The notes beneath the pieces were generated by a model that was not told the origin of the DNA, did no database searches, and saw only the letters and a program-made list of their open reading frames with translations. A stretch of DNA of 64,000 nucleotides. It comes from an uncultured Clostridia bacterium (GTDB lineage Bacteria; Bacillota; Clostridia; Monoglobales; Monoglobaceae). The stretch lies in contig CAJTWN010000001.1 in the NCBI GenBank assembly GCA_910580105.1, positions 372,001 through 436,000 of the forward strand. The letters run 5' to 3'. Below, piece after piece: positions 25,633 through 34,134 of this stretch (positions are counted from its first letter, which is position 1; every line of letters starts with the position of its first letter). The translations under genes and the position numbers were made by a program.

Positions 25633-26328
25633 TTAAATCAAAATAGGCATAAAATTCAAATAATCGCAGGAAACCAGCCGCAAAGAAACGCCTTCAAACA
25701 CTCCAACCGGCGCAAACTTCTGGGCGGCGGCATGAAGATGTCCGTAAATACATACCCGAACATCATAAGCTTTCATGATTTCCAAAAAATCAAGATTGAT
25801 CATATTTTGTTCGATGGGTGGATAGTGCATAGCCACCACAATCTTTTCCGCTTTTTTTGACTTTGCATCTTCCAGGGACAAGATTAACCGCTGTTTTTCC
25901 CTTTCAAAAATCTTTCTGTCCTCGGCACCTGTTTGTGCATTTGGAATATTCCATCCCCGCGTCCCCGCAATGGCAGTATTTTCCCAAACATACGCTGTAT
26001 TTTGGATAAAATCAATTGAAGTAAATTTATGCTCTTCAATAAATTTTTTTAACTTATTCAAGGTGCTCCACCAATAATCATGATTTCCTTTTAATATTAC
26101 TTTTCTTCCCGGCAAATCATGAATAAATTTCAAGTCTGCAAAAGCATCATCCAAATAAGTGGCCCAGGAAATATCTCCAGGAATCAAAACCAAGTCTTTT
26201 TCCGACACAATTGATTTCCAATTTTTTTCAAGTTTTTCTATATAATTTTCCCACCGGCCGCCAAAAATATCCATCGGCTTATCTTTCCCAAGCGGCAGAT
26301 GTAAATCTGAAATGGCAAAAATAGACAT
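25633..26328 (-). CDS. Calcineurin-like metallophosphoesterase
   Basis: 231 residues, no signal. Metal-binding blocks in order: FAISDLHLPLG (4-14), LVLIPGDISWATYLDDA (47-63), VILKGNHDYWW (77-87), VVAMHYPP near 157 and CIYGHLHAAA near 193. It is a cytosolic family common in Clostridia; substrate unknown. AAGGA lies 9 bases before ATG. It is a single gene between tig and a plus-strand DUF1540 gene. Confidence 0.88.
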   Translation of the reverse strand: MSIFAISDLHLPLGKDKPMDIFGGRWENYIEKLEKNWKSIVSEKDLVLIPGDISWATYLDDAFADLKFIHDLPGRKVILKGNHDYWWSTLNKLKKFIEEHKFTSIDFIQNTAYVWENTAIAGTRGWNIPNAQTGAEDRKIFEREKQRLILSLEDAKSKKAEKIVVAMHYPPIEQNMINLDFLEIMKAYDVRVCIYGHLHAAAQKFAPVGVFEGVSLRLVSCDYLNFMPILI

Positions 26329-26425
26329 GGCATCAAATCCTTTGTATAATCTGCTTTAAAGTGGTCATCATAACATTGTAATCAGATTTATTCTGAAATT
26401 TTATTTTTGAAATGGAGAAATAGTT

Positions 26426-26590
26426 ATGGAATCTAAGTCTATTGTTCCTGGAATTTTTTGCAGTGTAGAACAGTGCACATATCATACAACCGATGATAAA
26501 TGTACAGCTGGTTCTATCGAAGTTGGTTCTCAGAAATCATGTTGCAGTTCTTGTGACACAGAATGTGTTACATTCAAGCCCTGCAAATAA
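26426..26590 (+). CDS. DUF1540 cysteine-rich small protein
   Basis: 54 residues with eight Cys, GGAG 8 bases upstream of the ATG. The pattern FCSVEQCTYHTTDDKCTAGSI is the DUF1540 core, and the tail SCCSSCDTECVTF completes a second Cys cluster. The family is widespread in Clostridia and Bacilli and probably binds a metal, but its role is not known. It is an isolated plus-strand gene followed by a hairpin (about 26592-26636) and then a strong terminator. Confidence 0.85.
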   Translation: MESKSIVPGIFCSVEQCTYHTTDDKCTAGSIEVGSQKSCCSSCDTECVTFKPCK

Positions 26591-26660
26591 CATCTGAAAT
26601 TTTTACAGTAAATAACTGTAACTAATTTCAGATTTCTTAATAATGATATTAAGAATGGAT

Positions 26661-26684
26661 AAGGTGGCACAACCGTGCCACCTT
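26661..26684 (+). terminator. Bidirectional terminator between DUF1540 gene and thrC
   Basis: Perfect 10-bp stem AAGGTGGCAC with GTGCCACCTT, 4-base loop, then ATTTTT on the plus strand. Confidence 0.8.
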
Positions 26685-26731
26685 ATTTTTCGTTTATCAG
26701 CAATTCATCCTCCAAAATTTACAGAACAATT

Positions 26732-28225
26732 CTATACATTCAAAAACTTCCTGACAAGTGTAAACATACCTTCTTTAGGAATCACACCATCAAACCGTTT
26801 TTCCTTCTCTTTCAGCGCATCCAATGATGCAGGAATCTCCATTCCGCTCTTCTCGTGCAACAGCTGAAGAAGTTCCGGATCTCCAAGACCTTCCGGATTT
26901 TCTCCCATAGCAGACAATACATCCGCATTAAACTTAAATGGGCTTGCTGTTGATGCAATTACTGTTTTGGTTGTATCGCCGGTTTCTTTCACATATTGAT
27001 GATACACATCCACCGCAACAGCGGTATGGGTATCCAATGTATACCCGGTTTCTTCGAAGGTCTTCCAAATTTGTTCTTTTGTGAAATAGTCATCACAAAA
27101 ACCACCCCAAAACAAATCTGTCACTTTCTTATGGAGTGCTTTGGTCAGCTTATATTTACCCTCTTTCTTCAAATCTGACATCAACCGGTTAATCCGTTTA
27201 TCATCACCGCCGCTGATATCAAACAGCAGCCGTTCTAAATTGCTGGAAATCAAAATATCCATCGAAGGTGAAACACTGCTGTAAAATTCTCTGTTTTTAT
27301 TATATTCACCAGTTCTGATAAAATCCGTGAGGACATTATTTTTATTGGATGCACAGATAAATTTTGCAACTGGAAGCCCCATTTTACGCGCGTAATATGC
27401 CGCCAAAATATTTCCGAAGTTCCCTGTTGGCACACAGACATTTATCTTTTCGCCCAGCTTTATCTCGCCATTTTTCACCATATCACAATAAGCAGAGACA
27501 TAATATACAATCTGCGGAACAAGTCGTCCCCAATTGATTGAATTAGCGGAAGAAAGAACATATCCGCCCGCCTGCAGCACCTCTTCCGCTTCTTTATCCG
27601 TGAAAATTTCTTTTACGCCATTTTGGGCATCGTCAAAATTCCCCTGAATACCGGAAACATAAACATTGTTTCCTTCCTGGGTCATCATCTGCAGTTTTTG
27701 AATATCACTAACACCATCGCAGGGATAAAAAACAACAATTTTTGTCCCGTCAACATCCTTAAAACCTTCCAAAGCCGCTTTTCCTGTGTCTCCCGAAGTT
27801 GCCACCAGGATAACAATCGTCCGGTCTTCTCCTGTCTTTTTCATCGCTGTGGTCATAAAATAGGGCAAAATCTGAAGCGCCATATCTTTAAACGCACAGG
27901 TCGGACCATGCCACAGCTCAAGAATATACTGATTATCACCAATCTTTACAACCGGTGCAACATCGCTGCTGCTGAATTTCCGGTTCCCATATGCACCTTC
28001 AGTACATGCCGACAGCTCTTTTGCAGTAAAATCGGTCAGATACTTTTTCAAAATGCGGTTCGCTCTTTCAATATAAGAAAGGGGAACCAGCTCTTCGATT
28101 TCTTTTTTCGTCAATTTAGGGATTTCATTGGGCACAAACAGACCTCCGTCTTCCGCCAATCCCTTTTTAATAGCCTCAGCAGACTGCAGCTTGACAGTTT
28201 TGTCACGCGTACTCATGTAGTACAT
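26732..28225 (-). CDS. thrC: Threonine synthase
   Basis: 497 residues, the long form of ThrC. It turns O-phosphohomoserine into threonine with PLP. The PLP lysine is in TCAFKDMALQ near residue 112; the phosphate-binding ATSGDTGKAAL and the VPTGNFGNILAAYYA blocks are present. The N-terminus MYYMSTRDKTVKLQSAEAIKKGLAEDGGLFVP is typical. ATG at 28225 follows GTGAGG by 9 bases; Met4 is an alternative. No T-box leader is seen upstream. Single gene. Confidence 0.95.
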   Translation of the reverse strand: MYYMSTRDKTVKLQSAEAIKKGLAEDGGLFVPNEIPKLTKKEIEELVPLSYIERANRILKKYLTDFTAKELSACTEGAYGNRKFSSSDVAPVVKIGDNQYILELWHGPTCAFKDMALQILPYFMTTAMKKTGEDRTIVILVATSGDTGKAALEGFKDVDGTKIVVFYPCDGVSDIQKLQMMTQEGNNVYVSGIQGNFDDAQNGVKEIFTDKEAEEVLQAGGYVLSSANSINWGRLVPQIVYYVSAYCDMVKNGEIKLGEKINVCVPTGNFGNILAAYYARKMGLPVAKFICASNKNNVLTDFIRTGEYNKNREFYSSVSPSMDILISSNLERLLFDISGGDDKRINRLMSDLKKEGKYKLTKALHKKVTDLFWGGFCDDYFTKEQIWKTFEETGYTLDTHTAVAVDVYHQYVKETGDTTKTVIASTASPFKFNADVLSAMGENPEGLGDPELLQLLHEKSGMEIPASLDALKEKEKRFDGVIPKEGMFTLVRKFLNV

Positions 28226-28393
28226 ATTCTATAACCTCACTCTATATAAATTTTTATCACACAAAAATAACAAACTTTTTATCTGAATAAAAACCGGATT
28301 CTTTTATCTGTTCATTAAAATCCAAGTATAGATGCAATCAGCATTTCTATCTTACCAATAAAAATTTTTCTGCCTCTATTTAAACAAACAAAA

Positions 28394-28423
28394 GGGAATA
28401 TGGTAACAAATCACCATATTCCC
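28394..28423 (-). terminator. Terminator of the P-loop protein gene
   Basis: GGGAATATGGT (28394-28404) pairs with ACCATATTCCC (28413-28423); TTTTGTTTG follows on the minus strand. Confidence 0.8.
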
Positions 28424-28448
28424 AATTAATATAGCACATAAATGCCGA

Positions 28449-28862
28449 TCAGTCAATATATTTTGCAAGATTTGGCCCAGCATCTTTTGCTTCCGCACTT
28501 ACCATAATGGTAAAGGAAACATCAAATTTCTGCTCCAATTTTTCTAATGAAGTGATAAAGGTTTCCAACTGTGTAATATCAGCTGAAGGCACACTTTTAA
28601 AAATACTATCAACAAAAATATGGGTTACATCAAAGTCCTGTGCGATAATACCGCATAAAAGCCCTTCGAACATATCCAAATTTTTGATGTCAAAACTCTC
28701 GGTATTGATCATACGTGCATTGCGGTTAATATCGTGCATCAAGCGATTCCCCTCCGTAATGCAAACAACATTTCCCTTTTCAACACGAATTGCTGAATTT
28801 ACAGCCTCAATGAGTTTAGGTGTCTTGCCACTGCCCTTCAAACCAATATGTACTTTTATCAT
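28449..28862 (-). CDS. Small P-loop ATP-binding protein of unknown role
   Basis: 137 residues from ATG at 28862 with AGGTGG 8 bases upstream. It opens MIKVHIGLKGSGKTPKLIEAVN, a clear Walker A at residues 7-14, and has THIFVDSIFK near 80 as a likely Walker B. The family appears in Clostridia, often under a PilT-like name, but it lacks PilT domains and no pilus genes are near. Function unknown. Lies between thrC and pgi with its own terminator. Confidence 0.75.
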   Translation of the reverse strand: MIKVHIGLKGSGKTPKLIEAVNSAIRVEKGNVVCITEGNRLMHDINRNARMINTESFDIKNLDMFEGLLCGIIAQDFDVTHIFVDSIFKSVPSADITQLETFITSLEKLEQKFDVSFTIMVSAEAKDAGPNLAKYID

Positions 28863-28962
28863 AGTGAAAACCACCTTTCTTAAAAAAACTCTTTTTATTT
28901 ATTATAACACATTTTTATCAGGATAACAACCACTTTTTTAAGTATTTTTACCCAAAATATAA

Positions 28963-30300
28963 CTATTTTATGCGTTTTTCAAGTTCAGCCTTTGCATCTT
29001 CGTACCCCGGCTTTCCAAGCAGAGCAAACATGTTCTTTTTATAACTTTCAACTCCCGGCTGATTAAAAGGATTCACACCGGAAAGATAGCCGCTGATTCC
29101 ACAGGCTTTTTCAAAGAAATAAACCAACTGGCCAAAGGTATATTCATCCAAAGCCTTTATTTTTAAGATCAGGTTCGGAATACCGCCGTCCGTATGGGCA
29201 AGGGAAGTCCCTTCAAATGCTTTTTTATTGACATAGTCCATGGTTTTACCGGCCAAAAAGTTAAGACCGTCAATATTTCTCTCATCTTCCGTCATTTCAA
29301 TGTCAGTTTTGGAATTTTCAACATACAAAACGGTTTCAAAAATCGTACGCAAACCGTCCTGAATATACTGTCCCATAGAATGCAAATCCGTTGAAAAACT
29401 GGCACCTGCCGGGAAAATTCCCTTCTGGTCTTTTCCTTCACTCTCACCATAGAGCTGTTTCCACCACTCAATAAAATATTGCAGTTCCGGCTCATAATTC
29501 ACCAGCATTTCTATATTTTTCCCTTTTCTGTGCAAAATATTACGAATGGCTGCATATTGGTAACATTCATTTTCCAACACATCCGAAGAAGCATAAAGTT
29601 CTCTGGCATCAGCTGCACCCTGCATCATTGCATCTATATCCGCGCCGCAAACTGCAATCGGCAGAAGACCAACCGCAGTCAGCACTGAAAATCTGCCGCC
29701 CACATCATCCGGCACAACAAATGTTTCATAACCTTCGTCATCTGCAAGTTTTTTGAGCGCTCCCTGTGCTTTGTCCGTTGTTGCATAAATTCGGCCTTTA
29801 GCGCCCTCTTTTCCATACTTCTCTTCAAGATAAGCTTTGAGTACACGAAAGGCAATGGCGGGCTCTGTTGTCGTTCCGGATTTGGAGATAATATTAACAG
29901 AAACATCTTTGCCTTCTAAGCAGGATAAAACCGAATTTAAATAATTCGGACTAATATTATTCCCGGCAAATATAATTTGTGTTTTTGCCTGATAATTATA
30001 AAAAGGCCCTGTCAAAAAATCAATGGCAGCTTTCGCGCCAAGGTACGATCCGCCAATTCCAACAACAACCAAAACATCCGAATCGTTTTTGATTTTTTCT
30101 GCAGCCTTTTTAATTCGTGCAAACTCCTCTTTATCATATTGAACGGGAAGGTCAATCCACCCCAAAAAGTCATTGCCTGCACCTGTTTTATTATGTAACG
30201 TTTCATGTGCCGTTCTGACCTGTTCCCGCATATGATCAATTTCTTCCTGAGAAAAAAAACCAAGGGCTCTTTGATAATTAAATGTTAAATTTTTCGGCAT
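28963..30300 (-). CDS. pgi: Glucose-6-phosphate isomerase
   Basis: 445 residues from ATG at 30300 with GAAAGGAG 8 bases upstream. It interconverts glucose-6-phosphate and fructose-6-phosphate. Signatures: VVGIGGSYLGAKAAIDFL, ISKSGTTTEPA, DDVGGRFSVLTAVGLLP, the catalytic region FSTDLHSMGQYIQ and the C-terminal NPFNQPGVESYKKNMFALLG with the catalytic Lys. The leader contains a compact GC-rich structured block (30323-30410). Confidence 0.96.
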   Translation of the reverse strand: MPKNLTFNYQRALGFFSQEEIDHMREQVRTAHETLHNKTGAGNDFLGWIDLPVQYDKEEFARIKKAAEKIKNDSDVLVVVGIGGSYLGAKAAIDFLTGPFYNYQAKTQIIFAGNNISPNYLNSVLSCLEGKDVSVNIISKSGTTTEPAIAFRVLKAYLEEKYGKEGAKGRIYATTDKAQGALKKLADDEGYETFVVPDDVGGRFSVLTAVGLLPIAVCGADIDAMMQGAADARELYASSDVLENECYQYAAIRNILHRKGKNIEMLVNYEPELQYFIEWWKQLYGESEGKDQKGIFPAGASFSTDLHSMGQYIQDGLRTIFETVLYVENSKTDIEMTEDERNIDGLNFLAGKTMDYVNKKAFEGTSLAHTDGGIPNLILKIKALDEYTFGQLVYFFEKACGISGYLSGVNPFNQPGVESYKKNMFALLGKPGYEDAKAELEKRIK

Positions 30301-30322
30301 TTCAGCGACTCCTTTCAATAAG

Positions 30323-30410
30323 GGGGCAAAGCCCCGTCATTCAACGTTTCAGCGGCGGATTGTACCGCCACTGAAAAAGTAAGTGAACCCCGCCGCCTAA
30401 AAGGCAGGGG
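30323..30410 (-). other. GC-rich three-hairpin block in the pgi leader, possible IS605-type end
   Basis: Three adjoining stem-loops in otherwise AT-rich DNA: GGGGC-AAA-GCCCC (30323-30335), TTTCAG..GGCGG with CCGCC..CTGAAA (30347-30376), and CCCC..GCC-TAAAA-GGC..GGGG (30388-30410). The last resembles end hairpins of IS200/IS605 elements. It could be a mobile-element remnant or a structured leader RNA. Confidence 0.4.
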
Positions 30411-30596
30411 AACATCTTGCTTTTCGTTATATTTAATTTCGTATATAGTTAAATTTTACCATAAGCGGTAATATTCTGCAATACCCTATTTTGAAAATAA
30501 TTTAAATTTTTTTGGGTATGCTAGTTTTGTGAGAAAATCTATAGATTAGTTTTTGTCAATTCAACGCAAAAAACATAGAATTGTAAAAAATTACTT

Positions 30597-30626
30597 GTAT
30601 ATTTTATAGTATTAATTCTCACAATA
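30597..30626 (+). promoter_or_regulatory. Sigma-G-like promoter of the spore protein gene
   Basis: GTATA (30597-30601), 18-bp spacer, CACAATA (30620-30626); fits the sigma-G pattern GnATR and CAnnnTA. The start codon is 45 bp further on. Confidence 0.5.
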
Positions 30627-30670
30627 ATAACGTAACAAATTTATTTATGAATTTTTAAGGAGTGAAAAAA

Positions 30671-30886
30671 ATGGCTAACAATAGTAACAGCAGCAATAAC
30701 TATGTTGTTCCGCAGGCAAAAGCTGCTATGGAACAGTTCAAAATGGAAGCAGCCAATGAAGTTGGCGTAACTTTGAACAAAGGTTACAATGGTGACCTCA
30801 CATCCAGACAGGCTGGATCCATCGGTGGACAGATGGTTAAAAAGATGATCGAGAAATACGAACAGGATCTTCAGAACCAGCAGTAA
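30671..30886 (+). CDS. Alpha/beta-type small acid-soluble spore protein
   Basis: 71 residues from ATG at 30671 with AAGGAG 8 bases upstream. It has the diagnostic blocks of the family: VVPQAKAAMEQFKMEAANEVGV with the GPR protease site after Glu, GYNGDLTSRQAGSIGGQMVKKMIE. These proteins coat spore DNA and guard it from UV and heat. Sole plus-strand gene here, with a forespore-type promoter and its own terminator. It proves the host forms spores. Confidence 0.95.
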   Translation: MANNSNSSNNYVVPQAKAAMEQFKMEAANEVGVTLNKGYNGDLTSRQAGSIGGQMVKKMIEKYEQDLQNQQ

Positions 30887-30900
30887 TTTTCTCTATGATA

Positions 30901-30939
30901 AACAAACAGAGGAGCGCAATTACGCCTCCTCTGTTTGTT
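30901..30939 (+). terminator. Bidirectional terminator overlapping the 3' end of the ABC-F gene
   Basis: AACAAACAGAGGAG pairs perfectly with 30926-30939 (14 bp), then TTTTTTC on the plus strand. The right arm encodes the last codons of the ABC-F protein. Confidence 0.85.
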
Positions 30940-32848
30940 TTTTCTGCAGCTCTTCCCAATTGGCATAACAATCTTCCAGACATTGCAGATTTTCTTCCAT
31001 CTTCGCTGTTTTTTCAGCCATCAACTGATAATCTGTGTAGACCTGCTCCTGTGCCATCTCTTCTTCAAGTAAGATATTTTCGTTTTCAAGACGTTCAATT
31101 TCTGCTTCAACCTCTTTAATTTGATTTTTAAGCTGTACCTCCAACCGTCTTTGTTCTTTTGAACGAAAAGATGTGCTTTTGGATTTTACCGGCATTTCCA
31201 CCGCCGTTTCATTTGCGCTTTCTTCCCTCGCCTGCCGGTTTTTCTGTTCAAGATAATCATCATAACATCCGGTATAAATTTTGATTCCGTTTCTTTGAAA
31301 TTCCACAATTTTATCCGGCACCCGGTTGAGCAGATACCGGTCATGGGAAACAAACAAAACTGTACCATCAAATTCATTCAATGCTGTCTCTAAAATTTCT
31401 TTCGAAGACAAATCCAAATGGTTGGTCGGTTCGTCCAGAATCAGGACATTTGATTTTTCCAGCATCAGAATACAAAAGGCCAGCTTTGCACGCTCGCCGC
31501 CGCTGATTACTTTCACCGGTTTATAAACATCATCCTGGGTCAGCAGGACACTTCCCAGTGTTCGGCGTATTTTCGCTTCCGGAATATGGGGAAAGCGATC
31601 CCAAAGTTCATCCAGCGCAATATTGTCTGCGTTCAGGTTCAGATTTTCCTGTTCATAATAGCTGATACTCACATTTTTACCCCAAGTAATTTCGCCGCAG
31701 CTATGGGGAATCAACCCCTGTATTGTTTTTAAAAAAGACGACTTTCCAATGCCATTTTCACCGATAATTGCAATTTTTTCACCGCGTTTTACAGAAATTG
31801 AAACATTGGTACACAACACCTTCTGCTCTTCACCAACCGAAACGGTAAGGTCTTCCACAGTCAAAACATCTTTATAAGGATCTTTTATCTTTTCAAAACG
31901 GAGTTTCATTCGCTTTAAATCTCCGTCCGGTTTTTCGATGATCTCCATATTTTCCAGAATTTTCAGCCTTGATTTGGCACTGTTTGCGGTGGAAGCCCGG
32001 GCAATATTCTTATCAACATATGTTTGCAGTTTGGCAATCTCCACCTGCTGAGCCTCATATTCCTTTTCCTGCCGGATCCTCCGCTCCTGTTTCTGTATCA
32101 CATATTTGGAATAATTTCCTTTGTAAAAAGCAATATGTCCCCGCTCTGCTTCATAAATGTTATCGACCACCTTATCCAGGAAATAGCGGTCATGGGATAC
32201 AATCAGAAGTGCGCCGCGATAGGAAATCAGATATTCTTCCAACCAGTTCAGGGTTTTAAAATCCAGATGGTTGGTTGGCTCGTCCAGAATTAACAGCTGT
32301 GGTTCCTCAAGAAGCAGTCTCGCAATAGCAAGACGAGTTTTCTCACCACCGCTGAGCGTCTGAATCGACGTCTCCAAATCTTTATCCATAAATCCCATGC
32401 CGTTTAGAATCATCTTGATTTTTACATCTATTTGATACCCTTCCTGACTTTCGAAATAAGACTGAAGCCGCGCATATTTTTCAGCAAGCTGCTTATAAGC
32501 CAAAGCGTTATGGTCAGTTTGCAGTGCCATTTCATTCTCCAGCACACGCATCCGCTGTTCCGTCTTCAAAAGATCAGAAAATACTTTCCGCATCTCTGCC
32601 AATATTGTGCTCTCGCGGTCTAATCCAGAATTCTGCTTTAAATATCCAACCGTCAAACCATTTTTACGGAAAACCTCTCCGTCATCTGCCAAAAGTGTTC
32701 CATCAATGATATTCAAAAGGGTGGATTTTCCGGCGCCGTTCACGCCAATCAAACCATAACGCCGGTTTTCTTCAATTGTGCAATCAACATCTTTAAGTAC
32801 GGTTTTTCCGTCAAAGCTCTTTTCTACATGGTTTAATGAAATTAACAT
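30920..32848 (-). CDS. ABC-F family ATPase
   Basis: 642 residues, soluble, two ABC domains: GVNGAGKSTLL near 35 and GENGIGKSSFL near 355, with signatures TLSGGEKTRLAIARLL and VISGGERAKLAFCILM and DEPTNHLDF/DEPTNHLDL Walker B motifs. A charged linker and a C-terminal coiled coil (about 560-640) follow, as in YdiF/Uup-type members. ABC-F proteins act on ribosomes, either for translation quality or antibiotic protection; which one here is unknown. The ATG overlaps the stop of the oxidoreductase gamma gene by 7 bp, so they are translationally coupled. Confidence 0.9.
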   Translation of the reverse strand: MLISLNHVEKSFDGKTVLKDVDCTIEENRRYGLIGVNGAGKSTLLNIIDGTLLADDGEVFRKNGLTVGYLKQNSGLDRESTILAEMRKVFSDLLKTEQRMRVLENEMALQTDHNALAYKQLAEKYARLQSYFESQEGYQIDVKIKMILNGMGFMDKDLETSIQTLSGGEKTRLAIARLLLEEPQLLILDEPTNHLDFKTLNWLEEYLISYRGALLIVSHDRYFLDKVVDNIYEAERGHIAFYKGNYSKYVIQKQERRIRQEKEYEAQQVEIAKLQTYVDKNIARASTANSAKSRLKILENMEIIEKPDGDLKRMKLRFEKIKDPYKDVLTVEDLTVSVGEEQKVLCTNVSISVKRGEKIAIIGENGIGKSSFLKTIQGLIPHSCGEITWGKNVSISYYEQENLNLNADNIALDELWDRFPHIPEAKIRRTLGSVLLTQDDVYKPVKVISGGERAKLAFCILMLEKSNVLILDEPTNHLDLSSKEILETALNEFDGTVLFVSHDRYLLNRVPDKIVEFQRNGIKIYTGCYDDYLEQKNRQAREESANETAVEMPVKSKSTSFRSKEQRRLEVQLKNQIKEVEAEIERLENENILLEEEMAQEQVYTDYQLMAEKTAKMEENLQCLEDCYANWEELQKKQTEEA

Positions 32849-33381
32849 ACTTTATAAGTATATCCCGCATCCAGCATCCGTATATTTGCCTCAGCCAGCT
32901 CCGCCCTCTTCGCAGGCACATGCTGTCTGATGCTGTCACAGATGCTTTCAAAAGGCAGCATCGGGCAAAACTGTGCAAACACACCGGCCATGACCATATT
33001 GCCAAGATTCCCGTTTCCGAGATCCTCAGCAATTCTTTTTGCGGGAATATATACAACCTCCACATCATCTCTTGTTACTTTTTTATCTATGTACACAGAC
33101 TCAACCACAATTACGCCGCCCGGCTTTACCTTATCCTCAAACTTATCAAGGGAGGGCTTATTCATTGCAAGCAACGTGTCCGGCTGTGTAATCAATGGTG
33201 AGCCAATGGGTTCGTCAGACAAAATAACCGAACAATTTGCCGTTCCGCCACGCATTTCCGGGCCGTAAGAGGGAAGCCATGAAATATATTTTCCCATGTC
33301 CATACCGGCATAAGCCAGCGTCTTTCCGGCAAACAAAATTCCCTGACCGCCAAAACCGGCAATTACCAAATTATGCTTCAT
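32842..33381 (-). CDS. 2-oxoacid:ferredoxin oxidoreductase, gamma subunit
   Basis: 179 residues from ATG at 33381 with GGGAGGG 8 bases upstream. It opens HNLVIAGFGGQGILFAGKTLA and has SYGPEMRGGTANCSVILSD, the hallmark of the gamma subunit of POR/KOR/VOR enzymes. With three preceding genes it forms a four-subunit enzyme that oxidises a 2-oxoacid to acyl-CoA and reduces ferredoxin. Overlaps the beta gene by 11 bp. Confidence 0.9.
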   Translation of the reverse strand: MKHNLVIAGFGGQGILFAGKTLAYAGMDMGKYISWLPSYGPEMRGGTANCSVILSDEPIGSPLITQPDTLLAMNKPSLDKFEDKVKPGGVIVVESVYIDKKVTRDDVEVVYIPAKRIAEDLGNGNLGNMVMAGVFAQFCPMLPFESICDSIRQHVPAKRAELAEANIRMLDAGYTYKVC

Positions 33382-34132
33382 CTGCTTTTCCCTCCCCGGT
33401 CTTGTCACAGTATACACCCAACGGATACTGCGGCATCATATCTGTTCGAATCCACTCCAGTGCTTCAGCTGCGTCCATCCCCCAGTTCGTCGGACAACTG
33501 GAAAGAACTTCTATCATCGAAAATCCCTTTTTGTCAATTTGACACTGAAAAGCCTTTTTAATCGCCTTTTTTGCCTTTCTTATATTAGGGACACTGTCCA
33601 CAGAAACGCGCTCAATATAAGCGGCCCCCTGAACGGTTGAAAGCATCTCGGACATACGAATCGGGAACCCCTGGTTTTCCACCTTCCGGCCATAGGGTGT
33701 GGTCTGGGTCACCTGCCCAACCAGCGTAGTAGGCGCCATCTGACCGCCTGTCATCCCATAAATCGCATTATTCACGAAAATTACACAGATATTCTCGCTC
33801 CGCGCCGCCGCATGGACAATTTCTGCTGTCCCAATAGCTGCAAGATCACCATCCCCCTGATAAGTAAAAACAACATTATCCGGATGAACACGCTTTATTC
33901 CGGTTGCAACTGCCGGAGCACGGCCATGGGCGGCTTCCTGCATATCAAATTCAAAAAAGTTATAAGCCAAAACACTGCACCCAACCGGCGCAATTCCAAT
34001 CGTCTTTCCTTCTATTGCAAGTTCATCCACCACCTCTGCAATCAGCCGATGGATAATACCATGGGTACATCCCGGACAATAGGAAAGGGTCACATCACTC
34101 AAAGCATGAGGTCTATCAAAAACAACTTCCAT
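33371..34132 (-). CDS. 2-oxoacid:ferredoxin oxidoreductase, beta (TPP-binding) subunit
   Basis: 253 residues. YCPGCTHGIIHRLIAEV near 19-35 and the TPP motif TYQGDGDLAAIG..N near 89-100 with FVNNAIYGMTGGQMAPTT. This subset matches 2-oxoglutarate or branched-chain (KorB/VorA-type) enzymes better than pyruvate enzymes; the exact substrate is not settled by sequence. ATG at 34132 follows GAGGGA, 2 bp after the alpha stop. Confidence 0.9.
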   Translation of the reverse strand: MEVVFDRPHALSDVTLSYCPGCTHGIIHRLIAEVVDELAIEGKTIGIAPVGCSVLAYNFFEFDMQEAAHGRAPAVATGIKRVHPDNVVFTYQGDGDLAAIGTAEIVHAAARSENICVIFVNNAIYGMTGGQMAPTTLVGQVTQTTPYGRKVENQGFPIRMSEMLSTVQGAAYIERVSVDSVPNIRKAKKAIKKAFQCQIDKKGFSMIEVLSSCPTNWGMDAAEALEWIRTDMMPQYPLGVYCDKTGEGKADEA

Positions 34133-34134
34133 TT

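Noticed and set aside
28226..28448. T-box leader of thrC
   Set aside because: No GGTGGNACCGCG-type antiterminator sequence in the leader.
28449..28862. PilT twitching motility ATPase
   Set aside because: 137 residues with only a P-loop; secretion ATPase motifs and pilus genes are absent.
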